Below, piece by piece: positions 15,390 to 25,455 of a DNA stretch of 64,000 nt. The position numbers and the translations under genes are program-made. Every line of letters starts with the position of its first letter. Within the stretch, counting starts at the first letter, position 1. The stretch lies in assembly GCA_963715575.1 (NCBI GenBank), contig OY970250.1, positions 806,001-870,000 of the forward strand, in the 5' to 3' direction. The stretch is from AC-32 sp963715575 (lineage in GTDB: Bacteria; Actinomycetota; Thermoleophilia; Gaiellales; Gaiellaceae). The notes under the pieces are model-generated. The model had not been told where the DNA came from and made no database searches. It was given only the letters and a program-made list of their open reading frames with translations.

Positions 15390-17499
15390 CTGCCTCGACC
15401 TCGACGCGCGGCAGCCACTCCAGCCAGCGCGGCAGGTACCAGCACCACGAGCCGAGCAGCCGCATCGCCGCGGGCAGGAGCACCGAGCGGATGATCGTCG
15501 CGTCGATCAGCAGCGCGACGGCGATCCCGAAGCCCATCTGCTGGAACATGACCAGGTCGCCCATCGCGAAGCCGGTGAAGACGGCGACGATGATCAGCGC
15601 CGCACCGGTGATCAGCCGTGCCGTCGAGGCCACGCCGTGGATCACGGCCTCGTTCGTCGAGCCGCTCTGGTCGTAGCGTTCCTTGATCCGGCTGAGCAGG
15701 AACACCTGGTAGTCCATCGAGAGCCCGAACAGCACCGAGAACAGGAACAGCGGCACCCAGGCGTCGATCGCGTTCACGTGCTGGAAGCCGAGCAGGCCGC
15801 TGCCGATCCCGTGCAGGAAGACGAGGATCACCAGGCCGTACGCAGCGCCGACCGAGAGCAGGTTGAGCGCGATCGAGAGCGCCGCGATCACGAGCGACCG
15901 GAAGACGATCGTCAGCAGCACGAGGCTCAGGCCGAGCACGAACAGGACGACCCTCGGCAGCCACGCGTTCATCGAGTGGATGTAGTCGACGTTGTCGGCC
16001 GTGTCGCCGCCGACGAGCACGCGCGCACCGGTGCCGGCGAAGTCGTGCGGGATCGTCGTCGAGCGCAGCTGCCGGACCGCGTTCAGCGCCTGCGACCCGG
16101 TCTCGTCTCCGGCAACGACCACACCGATCGCGGCGACGCGCCCGTCGGCCGAATAGCGCAGGTCGCTCCGGCCGAAGTCGGGGTCCTTGGCCAGCTGGCG
16201 GCGCAGCTTCGCAATCGCGTTCGGCGCCGAGGCCGGGTCGCTGACGACGATCAGGGCCGCGTTCGTGCTCGCCTGTGGGAAGTCCCGCGCGATCGCCTCG
16301 AAGCCGCGCTTCGACTCGAGCCGGTCCGGCAGCGTGCTCACACCGCTCGCGCCGAGCTTGAGCCCGACCGCCGGCCCCGCCAGCGCGAGCAGCAGCGCCG
16401 TGAAGACGACGAGGCTGAGCACCGGCCGCCGCATCACCGAGCGCACGACCGCGCCCCAGAAGCGCCCTTCCTGGCCCGCGGTGCTGCCGACAAATGGGAT
16501 CCGCAGGGCATTGACCCGGTCGCCGAGCAGCCCGAGTAGCGCCGGCAGCAGCGTCAGCGCCGCGACGACCGAGACGATGCCGACCGCGATCGCCCCGACC
16601 GCCAGGCTCTTCATCACGTTCGAGGGCACGAGCAGCATCCCGGTCAGCGCGATCACGAACACCGAGCCGCTGAAGAGCACCGCCCGGCTGGCCGTCGCCC
16701 CGGCGCGGGCGATCGCATCGTGCTGCGCCCGCCCGCCGACACGCTCCTCGCGGTAGCGCGAGACGACGAACAGCGAGTAGTCGATCCCGAGCGCGAGGCC
16801 CATCCCCGTGAGCATGTTCACGACGAAGACGGAGAGCGTGAACGCCTCCGCCACGAGCGCGCAGAGGCCGAGCGCGACCATGATCGCAATCAGCGCCAGC
16901 ACGAGCGGAATGAGCCCCGCGACGACCGTCCCGAAGACGAGCAGCAGGACGATCAGCGCGGCCGGCAGGCCGACGGAGAGCTCACCCGACTTGAGGTCGT
17001 GCTGGGAGAGCTCGTTGAAGTCGTGGTCGAGCGTCCCCTCGCCGGTCATCAGCACGCTGAAGCCGTCCTGGCCGTCGCTCTGCTCCACCGCGCTCAGCAG
17101 CCGGTCGACGTCGGCGCGCCGCTGGATCCCGATCAGCACGGCATGCCGGTCGGCCGAGGTGGCGAGCACACGCGCGCGGGAGACGACCCCCGTGGCCTTG
17201 AACCGCTCCAGCAGCTGCCGCTGGTGCGCGCGAAAGGCCGGGTCGTTCGCGGCCAGCGCCGGCGAGCGGATCACGATCAGCTCGTCGACGCCGTTCCTGT
17301 CCGGCGGGAAGTCGCGGAAGAAGATCCGCTCCGCCTGCTCGGACTCCGGGTTGCCGGTCGAGTGGCCCTCCGTGGTCAGGTTCCCGGGCAGGAACAGGAC
17401 GGCGAGCGCGAGCGCGACGACGATCGCGCCGAGCCAGCCGAGCAGCACCCGCCGCGGATGCCGGCTCGAGGCCCGCGCGAGACGCTCGGTCACGCCCAT
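15382..17499 (-). CDS. MMPL/RND family transporter
   Basis: The 705-residue membrane protein has two halves, each with one helix, a periplasm-side domain and then a block of five helices, the usual MMPL plan. The GIDYSLFVVSRYREER segment in the first half and its counterpart SMDYQVFLLSRIKERYD in the second carry the D-Y pair of proton-relay helices. It probably exports lipids or drugs using proton flux. A second MMPL protein lies at 28273-30432. It is divergent from the flippase-like gene at 17528 (28-base gap). Confidence 0.9.
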   Translation of the reverse strand: MGVTERLARASSRHPRRVLLGWLGAIVVALALAVLFLPGNLTTEGHSTGNPESEQAERIFFRDFPPDRNGVDELIVIRSPALAANDPAFRAHQRQLLERFKATGVVSRARVLATSADRHAVLIGIQRRADVDRLLSAVEQSDGQDGFSVLMTGEGTLDHDFNELSQHDLKSGELSVGLPAALIVLLLVFGTVVAGLIPLVLALIAIMVALGLCALVAEAFTLSVFVVNMLTGMGLALGIDYSLFVVSRYREERVGGRAQHDAIARAGATASRAVLFSGSVFVIALTGMLLVPSNVMKSLAVGAIAVGIVSVVAALTLLPALLGLLGDRVNALRIPFVGSTAGQEGRFWGAVVRSVMRRPVLSLVVFTALLLALAGPAVGLKLGASGVSTLPDRLESKRGFEAIARDFPQASTNAALIVVSDPASAPNAIAKLRRQLAKDPDFGRSDLRYSADGRVAAIGVVVAGDETGSQALNAVRQLRSTTIPHDFAGTGARVLVGGDTADNVDYIHSMNAWLPRVVLFVLGLSLVLLTIVFRSLVIAALSIALNLLSVGAAYGLVILVFLHGIGSGLLGFQHVNAIDAWVPLFLFSVLFGLSMDYQVFLLSRIKERYDQSGSTNEAVIHGVASTARLITGAALIIVAVFTGFAMGDLVMFQQMGFGIAVALLIDATIIRSVLLPAAMRLLGSWCWYLPRWLEWLPRVEVEAAS

Positions 17500-17527
17500 C
17501 CCGAGAGCAGTCTAGGATCGAACTCTG

Positions 17528-18493
17528 GTGCTGGCCACGGTTCTCGGCGACCTGTGGAACTGGGTCTCCGGCGTCTTCGAGCGGATCGGCGACGTCTCGC
17601 CCTACTGGATCATCCTCGCGCTGGCCTTGAAGACCTGCGAGTCGGCGCTCATCGGCCTCACCTGGCGGAACATCCTGCGCGCCGCGTATCCGAAGGGCAA
17701 GCTGTCGTTCAAGACCGCCTGGGGCGCGTCACAGGGCGGAACGGCGATCAACGCGCTCGCGCCGGCCCAGGCCGGGACGGCGGCGATGATCGGCATCTTC
17801 CGGACGAGCATCCCGGGCGCCTCGGTCGCCGGCGTGACCACGGCCGCCTTCGTCCAGGCGGCGTTCTTCATCGTCCTGAGCGCACTGATGGTGGTCGGCG
17901 TCGCCGTCTCCCGGCCGCACACGGTCTCGAAGGGCTCACCTGCCGACGAGGGGAGCAACTTCTTCGCGTCCCGCCCGGTGCTGATCCCGCTGATCGTCGT
18001 CGCGCTGATGGCCGCCGCCTACTTCATCTGGCCGAAGGTCAAGCCGTGGCTGAGCAAGGAGTGGCACAAGGCGAAGCAGGGCGCCGCGATCTTCAGCGAC
18101 TGGCGCAACTACGCGAAGAACGTGGCCGCGCCGTCGGCCGCCTCGTACGTCTGTCGGATCGGCGTCAACACCATCTTCATGGCCGCCTTCGGGCTGCCGA
18201 TCACGGCGTTCACGATCTTTCTGGTGGCCTCGTCCCACATGCTCTCCGGGATCTTCGCGATCACGCCCGGCGGCGTCGGCCAGACCCAGGCGCTCGATGT
18301 CGCGACGCTGAGCAAGTTCGCTCCGACCAAGACCGTCGCGGCCTTCTCGATCACGCAGGACTCGATCCTGACGATCTGGAACGTGGTGCTCGGGATCGGG
18401 CTGATGCTCTGGGCCTTCGGCTGGCATCAGGTGCGCGACCTGCTCAGGAAGAGCCGCCCCAAGAAGCCGGCGCCGAAGCCGGCCGCGCCCTGA
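17528..18493 (+). CDS. Lysylphosphatidylglycerol synthase TM-like (UPF0104/flippase-like) membrane protein
   Basis: The 321-residue protein has about eight hydrophobic helices, matching the membrane domain found in MprF-type proteins and stand-alone UPF0104 members. The landmarks are WRNILRAAYPKGKLSFKTAWGASQGGTAINALAPAQAG, which the family uses as a polar re-entrant region, and ITPGGVGQTQALDV near the end. No aminoacyl-transferase domain follows, so a lipid-flippase or uncharacterised role is likely. It starts with GTG, divergent from the MMPL gene. It is one base from the convergent HdeD gene. Confidence 0.78.
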   Translation: MLATVLGDLWNWVSGVFERIGDVSPYWIILALALKTCESALIGLTWRNILRAAYPKGKLSFKTAWGASQGGTAINALAPAQAGTAAMIGIFRTSIPGASVAGVTTAAFVQAAFFIVLSALMVVGVAVSRPHTVSKGSPADEGSNFFASRPVLIPLIVVALMAAAYFIWPKVKPWLSKEWHKAKQGAAIFSDWRNYAKNVAAPSAASYVCRIGVNTIFMAAFGLPITAFTIFLVASSHMLSGIFAITPGGVGQTQALDVATLSKFAPTKTVAAFSITQDSILTIWNVVLGIGLMLWAFGWHQVRDLLRKSRPKKPAPKPAAP

Positions 18494-18494
18494 C

Positions 18495-19061
18495 TCAGAC
18501 GCCCGCCGCGTGCTGGATCTCGCGGACGCGGAAGGCGAACACGATGTCCCGCACCCCGCGGATGATCGCGAACGCGGCCACCCAGGCGATCAGCAGCGTG
18601 GCGCTGCGCCCGTAGTAGCCGGCGGCCCAGAACCCGAGCGCGAGCTCGATGATCCCGCCGATCAGCTGCAGCCACCAGACCTCGATCTCGTGGCGCGTGG
18701 AGATGGCGATGATGATGTCGAACGTCCCCGCGAAGATCAGGAAGAAGCTGAAGACCGCGGCCAGCGCGAGGAAGGTGTTGCCGGGATGGATGAAGGCGAC
18801 GATGCCGCTGACGATGAAGACGAGCGCCAGCACGGCGTGCAGCAGCTTCCACCAGCCGGGAGCCATGAACAACATCCCGATCTCGGCCGCGCCCGCGAAC
18901 AGGGCGACGAAGCCGAACAGGATCGAGATCGACGACACGGAGGTGTAGTCGAAGCGAAGCAGGATCACCGAGACGAGGATCCAGGCGATGCCGGTGATCA
19001 GCATCAGCCACCAGGGCGGCAGCACACGCCCGAGCGTGCGTTGCCCTGCCATCGTGATCAT
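18495..19061 (-). CDS. HdeD family membrane protein
   Basis: The 188-residue protein consists of six hydrophobic helices with the HdeD/DUF308 repeat pattern (WWLMLITGIAWILVSVILL, FAGAAEIGMLFM, WWLQLIGGIIELALGFW). In E. coli HdeD is linked to acid resistance; members elsewhere are mostly uncharacterised. The ATG at 19059-19061 is preceded by GGAAGGAG at a good distance, which decides the start over the upstream open frame. Confidence 0.85.
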   Translation of the reverse strand: MITMAGQRTLGRVLPPWWLMLITGIAWILVSVILLRFDYTSVSSISILFGFVALFAGAAEIGMLFMAPGWWKLLHAVLALVFIVSGIVAFIHPGNTFLALAAVFSFFLIFAGTFDIIIAISTRHEIEVWWLQLIGGIIELALGFWAAGYYGRSATLLIAWVAAFAIIRGVRDIVFAFRVREIQHAAGV

Positions 19062-19133
19062 GAGGGGCTCCTTCCGGTCGTGGTCACCCCGCGCCGCGAT
19101 GCTCTCACACCCGGGGTCTGCTATCCAGCGCTG

Positions 19134-19635
19134 ATGGCCGTGCGACTCGAGCCGTGGGGCGAGGGCGACCTCGACCTCTTGCGGCGGCTGATGGGCGACT
19201 CCGCCATGACCGAGCACCTCGGCGGACCGGAGAGCGAAGAGAAGCTCGTCGAGCGCCAGGGCAAGTACGAGCGCATCGGCGGCACCGGCACCGGCCGGAT
19301 GTTCAAGATCCTCGACGAGGAGAGCGGCGAGCCCGCCGGCTCGGTCGGCTAGGAGAAGGACTGGCGCGACACGACCGTCTGGGAGACCGGCTGGATGGTG
19401 GTGCCAGAGTTCCAGGGCCGCGGAATCGCGGGCGAGGCGACCCGGCTGGTGATCGACGCCGTCCGCGCGGAGGGCAAGCACCGCTGGCTGCACGCCTTCC
19501 CCTCGGTCGACAACGCCCCCTCGAACGCCATCTGCCCGCAAGCTCGGCTTCGAGCTCCTAGAGGCGTGCGACTTCGAGTTCCCGCCCGGCCACCACATGC
19601 GCTGCAACGATTGGCGCCTTGATCTGCAGGCCTAA
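19134..19635 (+). pseudogene. GNAT N-acetyltransferase, broken by a stop and a frameshift
   Basis: Reading from ATG 19134, the first 72 codons match a RimJ/RimL-like acetyltransferase N-terminus (RLMGDSAMTEHLGGPES, FKILDEESGEPAGSVG). A TAG at 19350-19352 then interrupts. The same frame goes on with EKDWRDTTVWETGWMV and the acetyl-CoA loop PEFQGRGIAGEATRL. Near 19532 an extra C shifts the frame, and the expected end (KLGFELLEACDFEFPPGHHM, then CNDWRLDLQA) is found in the next frame up to TAA 19633-19635. Two independent lesions indicate real decay unless the sequence is faulty. Confidence 0.8.
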
Positions 19636-22241
19636 AGCGACGGCTGTGGCTCGTCCTTCTGCGCCTGCGCGCCGGCGGTTTCGATGGCGAGCTGCAGTGC
19701 ATGTTCGACCTGCAGCCGGCGACCGTCCAGGTACGCCGCCTCGAAGTCGCTGGACCCGAGAGCAGACCGCGCACCGGGCTCGAACCTCGCCCGCACCCCC
19801 CTATCGACCACGTCCTCGAGACTCTCCGTTTGCTCCCTGAGCGCATCGGCGGCGCCCCAAAGGCGGGCAGCGCGCGCGTGGTCATCTCCGGCCGAACTGA
19901 TTGCAGCCGACAGGTTCAGGGCAGAAGCGGTCCACTCTGGATTCCCAAGCCCTGGGACGACGGCAATGGCTTGGCGAAGGAGCGACCGGGAGCGCGCGAG
20001 GTCACCGCGGGCCAGCGTCACGTTTGCGAGGCTCACCGCCGAGCTCTCGATCAAGACCGCATGGCCTGAGCGGATGGCGATCTCGAGCGCCTCCCGAAGA
20101 GCAGCTTCAGCGCGCTCGTATTCTCCGAGCGCTTGCGCGCAAAGTCCGAGGTTGTAGAGGCTGCTGGCGATTGGGCCTGGGTGCTGACCAGCCTGACGAT
20201 TGAAGCCGAGAGCCTCCTCGTAGAGATCGGCAGCACGCGCAAAGTTCTCGCTCCAGTAATCGAGCTCTGCGGCGCAGCTCGTGGCCGCTGCGAGGGCCCT
20301 CGGTTCGCCGAGCTCATGGGCCATGGCCCGAGCCTCCTCGGCCAGGCCGGCAGCCTCGGTCTTGCGCCCCCGTGTCTGCTCGATGGCGGAAAGCTCGCAG
20401 AGGCAGCGCACGGACTCGAACTCCATTCCCAGCTTTCGAAAGAGTTCGAGTGACTGCTCCAACAGTCGCGCGGCCCGCGTCAGTTCGGCAGCGCGCACCG
20501 CTTGGAACCCCGCAACCCAGAGAGCTTCGGCACGGAGGCCCTCGTCCACGGAGATGGCCGCTTGCTCTGCGCCCTCCTCGAGCAAAGCAAGGAAGTCGGT
20601 AGGGCATCCACGCGACGACCAGAAACGCCAGAGCGAGACCGCAATCGAAAGCGCGCCTTCGAAGTCGTCTTGGTCGACGCTCCACCGACACGCGCTGCGG
20701 ATGTTATGCAGGTCCTCCTCGACGCCTTCGATCGTCTCGCCCGGCTCGAGCCCCTCGAGCTGCGCTTTCGCGTCGATTGCAACGGCACGAAAGTACTCGG
20801 CGTGCCTGCGCGCGGTCTCCGCCTCCTCGCCCGAGTCGCGCAGCCGCTCGGCGGCGAACTCGCGGATCGTCTCCAGCATCCAGAACCGTTCATCGGTATG
20901 CCTGACGAGACCCTTCTCGACGAGCGACTGGAGGGTGTCGAGGCGCGCCCCGGCGACGCTTTCTGCTGCATGGAACGTGCACCCTCGCGCGAAGATCGCA
21001 AGCCGGGCGAAGAGCCGCTGCTCCTCGGCGGCCAGGAGGTCGTGCGACCACTCGATCGTCGCTCGCAACGTCCGGTGGCGCGGATCCGCGTCGCGTCCGC
21101 CGGTGAACAGATCGAGACGCTCCGAGAGCCGCTCGTTGATCTGCCTCGGCGAGAGCACGCCGGTCCGGGCGGCCGCGAGCTCGAGGGCCAGCGGAAGGTT
21201 GTCGAGCGCGCGGCACAGTTCCTCGACGGCCCTGTCCGCCTCGGTTCCGGCTCGGTCGCAGAAGAGCTTGACTGCATCGGGCTCGTCCAGCGGCTCGACC
21301 GCGTGCTCGACCTCGCCGCGCACACGGAGAAGCTCGCGGCTGGTGACGAGTAGCCTGAGGTTCGGACACGACTCGATGAGCAACGCGAGGTCCGGCGCCG
21401 CCTCCACGACCTGCTCCAGGTTGTCGAGCAGGAGCAGCAGCTCGCGCTCGCCCACGTGATCTGCGAGCCCGCCGCGCGCGCCGATCGTCCGGGCGATCGT
21501 GCCCGCCACGAGCGACGGGTCTCTGATCGACGCGAGGCCGACCCAGAAGACTCCCGCCTTGAACTCGCCGAGGAGCTCCCCGGCGGCCTCGATCGCGAGG
21601 CGCGTCTTTCCCGACCCACCCGGCCCCGTGAGCGTGAGCAGCCGAGTGCCGTTTCGGAGCGCTGCGACCACCTCGTCGACTTCCTGTGCCCTGCCGACGA
21701 AGGAGCTCGCCGGGCGCGGGAGGTTCGTGTTCGAGATCGTCTTCAGCGGCGGGAACGCGCCTTCACCGAGCTGGAACAGCGCGACCGGCTCGGCGAAGTC
21801 CTTCAGGCGGTGCTCGCCCAGCTCGAGCAGCTCATCCTCGACGAGCTCCCGGGTCGTCGACGAGACGAGCACCTGGCCGCCGTGGCCGGCCGCAGCGATC
21901 CGGGCGGCGCGATGGACGTCGATGCCGACGTACCCCTCGTCGGTGACGAGCGGCTCGCCGGTGTGGACGCCCATCCGGACCCGAATCGAGCCGCCCGCCA
22001 GCGCAGCCTGGCCCGCCCCCGCCGCGGCGATTGCGTCACGCGCACGCGCGAAGGCGACGAAGAACGCATCGCCCTGCGTGTCGACCTCGACACCGCGGTG
22101 CGCGGCGAATGCGTCTCGCAGCACGCGGCGATGCTCGGCCAGCGCCGGAGCGTAGTCGTCTCCGAGCTCGTGGAGCAGCTGCGTCGAGCCCTCAATGTCC
22201 GTGAACAGGAACGTGACGGTGCCCGCCGGGAGGTCGCGCAT
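19632..22241 (-). CDS. Class III cyclase domain fused to NB-ARC-type ATPase and TPR repeats
   Basis: The 869-residue protein has a class III nucleotide cyclase domain at residues 8-165. The STAND/NB-ARC ATPase follows, with the P-loop LTGPGGSGKTRLA near 205, Walker B LLLLLDNLEQV and VTSRELLRVRGE. A long helical TPR region then runs to the end. The metal-binding Asp15 (FTDIEGST) and Asp58 (GDAFF) are present. The usual substrate Lys is Asp54 and the transition-state Asn is His110 (VHRAAR), so cyclase activity is doubtful. The ATG at 22239-22241 is chosen. It is divergent from a second cyclase gene at 22303. Confidence 0.85.
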   Translation of the reverse strand: MRDLPAGTVTFLFTDIEGSTQLLHELGDDYAPALAEHRRVLRDAFAAHRGVEVDTQGDAFFVAFARARDAIAAAGAGQAALAGGSIRVRMGVHTGEPLVTDEGYVGIDVHRAARIAAAGHGGQVLVSSTTRELVEDELLELGEHRLKDFAEPVALFQLGEGAFPPLKTISNTNLPRPASSFVGRAQEVDEVVAALRNGTRLLTLTGPGGSGKTRLAIEAAGELLGEFKAGVFWVGLASIRDPSLVAGTIARTIGARGGLADHVGERELLLLLDNLEQVVEAAPDLALLIESCPNLRLLVTSRELLRVRGEVEHAVEPLDEPDAVKLFCDRAGTEADRAVEELCRALDNLPLALELAAARTGVLSPRQINERLSERLDLFTGGRDADPRHRTLRATIEWSHDLLAAEEQRLFARLAIFARGCTFHAAESVAGARLDTLQSLVEKGLVRHTDERFWMLETIREFAAERLRDSGEEAETARRHAEYFRAVAIDAKAQLEGLEPGETIEGVEEDLHNIRSACRWSVDQDDFEGALSIAVSLWRFWSSRGCPTDFLALLEEGAEQAAISVDEGLRAEALWVAGFQAVRAAELTRAARLLEQSLELFRKLGMEFESVRCLCELSAIEQTRGRKTEAAGLAEEARAMAHELGEPRALAAATSCAAELDYWSENFARAADLYEEALGFNRQAGQHPGPIASSLYNLGLCAQALGEYERAEAALREALEIAIRSGHAVLIESSAVSLANVTLARGDLARSRSLLRQAIAVVPGLGNPEWTASALNLSAAISSAGDDHARAARLWGAADALREQTESLEDVVDRGVRARFEPGARSALGSSDFEAAYLDGRRLQVEHALQLAIETAGAQAQKDEPQPSL

Positions 22242-22302
22242 GACCACCTAGATCATCTCACCGTCGGCGGTCCCCGACTCCGGGGCGTCGTACGCTTCGT
22301 TC

Positions 22303-25300
22303 GTGCTCACTTGCCCGGCTTGCGGCCGCGAGAACCCCGACGGCTCGAGGTTCTGCAATGCCTGTGCGGCGGACCTCGCCGAGCCTGCCGCGGCCGAGCG
22401 CGAGTACCGCAAGGTGGTCACGCTCCTCTTCTGCGACGTCGTCGGCTCGACGGCGCTCGGCGAGTCGACCGACCCCGAGGCCCTACGCGCCCTCCTCGGC
22501 CGCTACTTCGACGAGATGAAGGCGATCGTCGAACGGCACGGCGGCACCGTCGAGAAGTTCGTCGGCGACGCGGTGATGGCGGTCTTCGGCGTGCCGCAGC
22601 TCCACGAGGACGACGCGCTACGGGCCGTCCGCGCCGCGGTCGAGATGCGGGACGCGCTCCCCGAGCTCGGCGTCGAGGCGCGGATCGGCGTCAACACCGG
22701 CGAGGTCGTCGTCGGCACCGCCGAGCGGCTCGCCACCGGCGACGCGGTCAACGTGGCCGCGCGCCTGGAGCAGGCGGCCGGCGCGGGCGAGGTGCTGCTC
22801 GGCCCCGAGACCGCGGCGCTGGTGCGGGACGCAGTGGAGACCGAGGAGCTCGAGCTCGAGCTGAAGGGCAAGAGCGAGCCGCTCGTCGCCCACCGGCTGA
22901 TCAGCCTGCAGGCACAGGCGCCCGCCTTCGCGCGCCGCTTCGACGCGCCGCTCGTCGGCCGCGAGCGGGAGCTACGGCGCCTTCAGGAAGCGTTCGGCCA
23001 GGCCGGGGCGGACGGCTCCTGCCAGCTGTTCACGATCCTGGGGTCGGCCGGGGTCGGCAAGTCGCGCCTGGTCGCAGAGTTCATCGGCTCGGTCGAAGGC
23101 GCGCGGGTCGTCCGCGGACGCTGCCTGCCGTACGGAGAGGGGATCACCTACTGGCCGGTGATCGAGGTGCTGAAACAGCTGCCGCCCGCACGCGAGCTCG
23201 ATCTGGATCCCGCCGCCGTCGCGGCGATCGAAGGGCTGCTCAGCGACGAGCCGGCCGTCTCGTCCACCGAGGAGATTCCCTGGGCGCTGCGCAAGCTGCT
23301 CGAGAGCGCGGCCGCCTCCGCACCGGTCGTGGTCGTGTTCGACGACATCCATTGGGCGGAACCGGCCTTCATCGACCTGATCGAGCACATCGCCGACCTC
23401 TCGCGTGCCGCGCCGATCCTCATGCTCTGCATCGCCCGGCCGGAGCTGCTCGACCGTCGGCCCGGCTGGGGCGGCGGGAAGCTGAACGCGACGACGGTGT
23501 TGCTGGAGCCGCTCTCGGCGACGCAAACGGACGAGCTGCTCGAGCGGCTGCTCGGCGAGGCGACGCTCGAGGAGGAGTTGCGCGAGCGCATCCGCGACGC
23601 CGCCGAGGGGAATCCGCTCTTCGTCGAGGAGATGGTCGCCCTCGTCGAGGCCTCGGGCGACGGCGAGGTCGCGGTGCCGGGAACGATCCAGGCGCTGCTC
23701 GCTGCGCGGCTCGACCAGCTCGAGCCGGCCGAGCGCGGGGTGCTCGAGCGCGGCTCGGTCGAGGGCCGTGTCTTCCATCGCGGCGCGGTGCAGGCGCTCG
23801 CCCCGGAAGAGACTCAGGTGGAGAGCCGCCTGACAGGCCTGGTCCGCAAGGAGCTCGTCCGCCCGGACAAGGCCCAGCTCACCGGTGAGGACGCCTACCG
23901 CTTCCGCCACTTGCTGATCCGCGACGCGGCCTACGAGGCGCTCCCGAAGGCGACCCGCGCCGAGCTGCATGAGCGGTTCGCAGACTGGCTGGCCGAGCAC
24001 GGCCTGGAGCTCGTCGAGCTTGACGAGATCCTCGGGTACCACTTCGAGCAAGCGCACCGCTACAGGACGGAGCTCGGAGACGAGAACAGCGGGCTCGGCG
24101 TACGCGCAGCCCAGCGCCTCACTTCGGCAGGCCGTCGCTCCCTGATGATGGGTGACGGGGCAGGCGCTGCCAACCTGCTCGCCCGTTCAGTTGCGCTCGC
24201 GGAGCCCCGGGGCAAAGAGGGCGTCGTGCTCCTCCTCGAGCTGGCCCTGGCGTTGGTCGATTCGGGCAACCTCCGGGAGGCCCGGCTCCGACGCGAGGAG
24301 GCGTTGGAGCTTGCGTGCTCGCTGGGCGATCGCGCCCTTGAGCTCCGCGCCCGCTGCGAGCTCGACGACCTGCGGATCACCTTCGATCGCTCGTTCACCG
24401 CCGAGCAGGCGATCGAACAGGGTCGGGAGGCCGTTCGCGAGCTGGAGCAGAGCGGCGATCACCAGGCACTGGCGGCGGCCTGGAATCTCGTCGCGTTCGG
24501 CGAGAACCTTCGCGGCACCTGGACCGGCATGGTCCCGGCCCTCGAGCGCGTGGCCGAGCACGCACGCCTGGCCGGCAACCGCAGGCGCGAGAGCGAGGTT
24601 CTGTACTACCTCGGCCCGGCCATCTTCTGGGGGCCGACGCCGGTCTCGGTCGGGCTACCGCGCGCCGAGGCGATCACCGAGAGCGCCGGGACCGTCAAGT
24701 GGGGCAGGGCGTGGGCGTCCCGGGCTGTCGTCGGGTTCTACGGGATGGAGGGACGCTTCGAGGAGGCACGCGAGCTGGCCGCACGCGCCAGCTCCGTACT
24801 GGAGGAGCTGGGGCGACCGATAGAGCTGTACACGCTCGCCTTCTGGACCGCACCGCTGGAGCTGCTGGCCGGAGACCCCGTCGCGGCCGAGCGCGAAGCG
24901 GCCACGGCCTGCGACGGGCTCGAGGCCGCCGGCGAGACCGGCTTTCTCTCGACCATGGCCGCGATGCTGGCCGAGGCGCTCTACGCCCAGGGCCGCCTGG
25001 ACGAGGCCGAGGCCGCAGTCCGGCGCAGCAGGGAGGCGGCGACGAGTGACGACTTCAACGCGCAGGCGATGTGGCGCGCAGCCCAGGCGAAGATCCTGGC
25101 TCGCCGCGGCGAGCTCGAGGAGGGGGAGCGCCTCGCGCGGGAGGCGATCGAGATCATCGACCGCAGCGACGAGCTGAGCCACCAGGGCGACTTCCGCGTC
25201 GGCCTCGCCGAGGTGCTCCAGCTGGCAGGCCGCACCGACGAGTCGATTCCGGTGCTCGAACAGGCCCTCGAACACTACGAGCAGAAGCAAAACCGGGTCG

Positions 25301-25344
25301 CCGCGGACTCCACTCGCGCGCTGCTCGCCGAGGCGCGCAGCTGA
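22303..25344 (+). CDS. Zinc-ribbon adenylate cyclase/AAA ATPase/TPR regulator
   Basis: The 1013-residue protein opens with a zinc ribbon (CPAC at 4-7, CNAC at 18-21). A class III cyclase follows at 38-200 with all expected residues: Asp45 and Asp89 for metals, Lys85 and Asp147 for adenine, Asn150 and Arg154 for the transition state. An AAA-type ATPase begins with P-loop GSAGVGKS near 247 and Walker B VVVVFDDIHWAEP. TPR-like helices fill the rest. It probably makes cAMP under control of its sensor/ATPase part. It starts with GTG at 22303. A close paralogue is at 55193-58225. Confidence 0.87.
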   Translation: MLTCPACGRENPDGSRFCNACAADLAEPAAAEREYRKVVTLLFCDVVGSTALGESTDPEALRALLGRYFDEMKAIVERHGGTVEKFVGDAVMAVFGVPQLHEDDALRAVRAAVEMRDALPELGVEARIGVNTGEVVVGTAERLATGDAVNVAARLEQAAGAGEVLLGPETAALVRDAVETEELELELKGKSEPLVAHRLISLQAQAPAFARRFDAPLVGRERELRRLQEAFGQAGADGSCQLFTILGSAGVGKSRLVAEFIGSVEGARVVRGRCLPYGEGITYWPVIEVLKQLPPARELDLDPAAVAAIEGLLSDEPAVSSTEEIPWALRKLLESAAASAPVVVVFDDIHWAEPAFIDLIEHIADLSRAAPILMLCIARPELLDRRPGWGGGKLNATTVLLEPLSATQTDELLERLLGEATLEEELRERIRDAAEGNPLFVEEMVALVEASGDGEVAVPGTIQALLAARLDQLEPAERGVLERGSVEGRVFHRGAVQALAPEETQVESRLTGLVRKELVRPDKAQLTGEDAYRFRHLLIRDAAYEALPKATRAELHERFADWLAEHGLELVELDEILGYHFEQAHRYRTELGDENSGLGVRAAQRLTSAGRRSLMMGDGAGAANLLARSVALAEPRGKEGVVLLLELALALVDSGNLREARLRREEALELACSLGDRALELRARCELDDLRITFDRSFTAEQAIEQGREAVRELEQSGDHQALAAAWNLVAFGENLRGTWTGMVPALERVAEHARLAGNRRRESEVLYYLGPAIFWGPTPVSVGLPRAEAITESAGTVKWGRAWASRAVVGFYGMEGRFEEARELAARASSVLEELGRPIELYTLAFWTAPLELLAGDPVAAEREAATACDGLEAAGETGFLSTMAAMLAEALYAQGRLDEAEAAVRRSREAATSDDFNAQAMWRAAQAKILARRGELEEGERLAREAIEIIDRSDELSHQGDFRVGLAEVLQLAGRTDESIPVLEQALEHYEQKQNRVAADSTRALLAEARS

Positions 25345-25455
25345 GCCGAGATCCGTCCGACCCCCTCCCTACCCTGAGCGGTCCGCTCGAGCCGCGCTGG
25401 CACGCCGACCCGAGCACGATCAATACCATTCGGTAGAAGCCTAGGAGGTCGGGAA

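Noticed and set aside
25345..25455. Cobalamin riboswitch before the B12-dependent reductase
   Set aside because: The gap is only 111 bases, with no B12-box-like sequence or large fold; no NrdR-type box was seen either.
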